In this document: one piece after another, positions 62,262 to 64,000 of the stretch
Position numbering within the stretch: the stretch's first letter is position 1
Layout: every line of letters begins with the position of its first letter
From: Streptomyces sp. NBC_00083
Lineage (GTDB): Bacteria > Actinomycetota > Actinomycetes > Streptomycetales > Streptomycetaceae
Length of the DNA stretch: 64,000 nucleotides
Direction: 5' to 3'
Assembly (NCBI RefSeq): GCF_026343295.1
Contig: NZ_JAPELY010000001.1
Coordinates: 1,922,001-1,986,000 of the forward strand
Notes under the pieces: model-generated
Databases searched by the model: none
What the model was told of the DNA's origin: nothing
Seen by the model: only the letters and a program-made list of their open reading frames with translations
Program-made: the position numbers and the translations under genes

Positions 62262-63725
62262 ATGCTGACCATCCTCGGCTTCGCCATGATCGCGACCTTC
62301 CTGGTCCTGATCATGCTGAAGAAGATGTCGCCGATCGCGGCGCTGGTTCTGATCCCCGCTCTCTTCTGAGTCTTCGTCGGCAAGGGAGCCCATCTCGGCG
62401 ACTACGTCATCAAGGGCGTCGGCTCGCTCGCGCCGACCGCCGCGATGCTCATGTTCGCGATCATCTACTTCGGCGTGATGATCGACGTCGGCCTCTTCGA
62501 CCCGATCGTGCGAGGCATCCTGCGCTTCTGCAAGGCCGACCCGATGCGGGTGGTGGTCGGCACCGCGCTGCTCGCCGCGATCGTCTCGCTCGACGGCGAC
62601 GGCTCCACCACCTTCATGATCACCGTCTCGGCGATGTATCCGCTCTACAAGCGGCTCGGGATGAGCCTCGTCGTGATGACCGGAGTCGCCGCGATCGCCA
62701 ACGGCGTGATGAACACCCTGCCCTGGGGCGGCCCGACCGCCCGCGCGGCGACCGCGCTCAAGGTGGACGCCTCCGACATCTTCGTGCCGATGATCCCCGC
62801 CCTCGCCGTCGGCCTGGTCGCCGTCCTCGTCCTCTCGTACGTCCTCGGCCTGCGCGAGCGCAGGCGCGTCGGCTACCTCTCGCTCGACAAGGTCCTGGAG
62901 CCGGAGACCGAGACGGTGCTCGTGGGCGCCGGGGGCTCCGGCGGGACCCCGCGCACGGCGGGCGGCGGCGGGACCCCGCGCACGGCGGACGGCGGCGGGA
63001 CCCCGCGCACGGCGGGCGGCGGCGAGGCCCCACGCGCCCCGGGCGGCGGCGCCGGAACGGACGGGCCCGAGGGCGACGACGACTTCCAGGGGCTCGACTC
63101 CGCACGCGAGACCCTGCGGCCCAAGCTGTACTGGTTCAACGCGCTGCCCACCGTCGCCCTGCTCACCTCCATGATCATGGAGTGGCTGCCGATCCCGGTG
63201 CTCTTCCTCATCGGCGCCGCCCTCGCCCTGACCGTGAACTTCCCGCACATCCCGGCCCAGAAGGCCCGCATCGCGGCCCACGCCGACAATGTCGTCAACG
63301 TCTCCGGCATGGTCTTCGCGGCCGCCGTCTTCACGGGTGTGCTGGGCGGCACCGGCATGGTCAAGCACATGGCCGACTGGCTGGTCGGTGTGGTGCCGGA
63401 CAGCATGGGCTCGCACATGGGCCTGGTCACCGGTGTGCTCAGCCTGCCGCTCACGTACTTCATGTCGAACGACGGCTTCTACTTCGGCGTCGTGCCGGTG
63501 CTGGCCGAGGCGGGCGCCGCCCACGGCGTCTCCTCCCTGGAGATCGCCCGCGCCTCGCTGGCCGGTCAGGCCCTGCACATGTCGAGCCCCCTGGTCCCCG
63601 CCGTGTACGTCCTGGTCGGGATGGCCAAGGTGGAGTTCGGCGACCACACCCGCTTCACCGTGAAGTGGGCCGCCCTGACCTGTCTCGTGGTGCTGGGATC
63701 GGGCATCCTGTTCGGCATCATCTGA
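62262..63725 (+). pseudogene. CitMHS-type citrate/proton transporter with in-frame TGA
   Basis: The frame starts at ATG 62262 (or GTG 62253) and reads MLTILGFAMIATFLVLIM ... LIPALF, then TGA at 62367-62369, then continues without a break for 452 codons with normal transporter sequence (MLMFAIIYFGVMIDVGLFDPI; LDGDGSTTFMITVSAMYPLYK; MNTLPWGGPTARAATAL; MSNDGFYFGVVPVLAEAG). About 12 membrane helices; the family imports citrate-metal complexes. Downstream ATG 62445 would drop the first two helices. From memory, relatives carry Cys or a small residue at the TGA. So this is a disrupted gene, a sequence error or a read-through. A 27-bp repeat expands the central loop. Confidence 0.8.
62940..63020 (+). 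repeat. 27-bp tandem repeat, three copies
   Basis: Three 27-bp units (62940-62966, 62967-62993, 62994-63020), differing at one base, encode GGTPRTAGG-type repeats in a predicted cytoplasmic loop of the CitMHS transporter. The repeat keeps frame. Confidence 0.9.
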
Positions 63726-63769
63726 CCGCTTGCACGGTCCGGTCCCGCCGGCCGCCCCTGGCGCCCAAA

Positions 63770-63786
63770 AACTAACAGCGCTAGTT
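63770..63786. promoter_or_regulatory. Operator-like palindrome upstream of aldehyde dehydrogenase
   Basis: AACTAACAGCGCTAGTT, identical at 15 of 17 positions to the palindrome at 7119-7135. It lies 40 bp before the aldehyde dehydrogenase start. Confidence 0.7.
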
Positions 63787-63826
63787 TGAGCGGCGGAGGA
63801 CACCGGTTCCGCTCGGGAGGATTGTG

Positions 63827-64000
63827 ATGAAGGCCCACGACGGCATGTACATCGACGGCGCGTGGCGAGCCGCGGCGGGCCGGGACGGCATCGCGGTGGT
63901 GAACCCGGTCGACGAACAGGTCATCGCCGAGGTCCCGGCCGGCAACGCCGAGGACATCGACGCGGCGGTACGCGCCGCACGCGCCGCCCTGCCCGCCTGG
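63827..64000 (+). CDS. Aldehyde dehydrogenase, 3' partial
   Basis: The first 58 codons of an aldehyde dehydrogenase-superfamily gene cut by the window edge. ATG 63827 follows GGGAGG at good spacing; the GTG just before is too close. The N-terminus (MYIDGAWRAAAGRDGIAVVNPVDEQVIAEVPAGNAEDIDAAVRAAR) is typical of NAD(P)-dependent ALDHs. The catalytic Cys/Glu region lies outside the window, so substrate class cannot be judged. Confidence 0.9.
   Translation, partial: MKAHDGMYIDGAWRAAAGRDGIAVVNPVDEQVIAEVPAGNAEDIDAAVRAARAALPAW

Noticed and set aside
62367..62410. Selenocysteine insertion at the in-frame TGA
   Set aside because: Only a four-base interrupted stem can be drawn downstream, and CitMHS transporters are not known selenoproteins.

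Overview
The window is high-GC DNA with strong third-position G/C bias, GTG and TTG starts, GGAGG-type ribosome binding sites and frequent ATGA/GTGA overlaps. Together with a SepF-like division protein, DnaE2/ImuB, streptogrisin, a sortase-anchored LPMO and homogentisate dioxygenase, this points to a Streptomyces chromosome. From memory, the flanking gene order resembles the S. coelicolor SCO175x-SCO170x region (sflA SCO1749, dnaE2 SCO1739, lipase SCO1735, LPMO SCO1734, GDSL lipase SCO1725, kinase SCO1724, hmgA SCO1715). No search was run.

Layout. 0-9 kb: transglycosylase/LysM protein (5' cut by the window edge), glycosyltransferase pair, I78 inhibitor-like protein, PAP2 protein, DHA2 exporter, acyl-CoA dehydrogenase, SepF-like protein. 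9-17 kb: a 1-kb gene-poor stretch with long hairpins, streptogrisin-type protease, a convergent SLOG/SLATT pair (possible nucleotide-signal defence module), AAC(3)-like acetyltransferase, SPFH protein, DUF3533-like membrane protein, VOC protein. 16.7-21.2 kb: dnaE2-imuB mutasome operon behind a likely LexA site. 21.2-27.2 kb: lipoprotein, lipase, LPMO, methyltransferase, DUF402 protein, GntR regulator, AAA ATPase. 27.3-33.6 kb: surface-polysaccharide locus (glycosidase, flippase, deacetylase, two family 2 glycosyltransferases, membrane protein). 33.8-36.9 kb: GDSL lipase, Ser/Thr kinase, small conserved-looking protein.

36.9-55.2 kb is the accessory region and the most interesting part: a small, unusual natural-product-like cluster. 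It has a CaiB-type CoA transferase, a tiny secreted peptide, a Gfo/Idh protein without the catalytic Lys, an extra S-adenosylmethionine synthetase, a Pro1 tautomerase-like protein, a stand-alone adenylation domain, a carrier-thioesterase didomain, a HemN-like radical SAM enzyme, a cystathionine-synthase-fold protein without the PLP lysine, a fused double OsmC protein, a methyltransferase, an ATP-grasp ligase, two TrmO-like paralogues, an exporter and two LuxR-type regulators. No condensation domain is present. The set suggests that one aminoacyl-carrier intermediate is modified by SAM-dependent chemistry and then released or ligated.

55.2-64 kb returns to core genes: GNAT, a stand-alone type ISP-like specificity protein, GntR regulator, hmgA with a divergent TetR gene and operator, a molybdopterin oxidoreductase, a CitMHS-type transporter with an in-frame TGA, and the start of an aldehyde dehydrogenase whose upstream operator is nearly identical to that of the acyl-CoA dehydrogenase 56 kb away.
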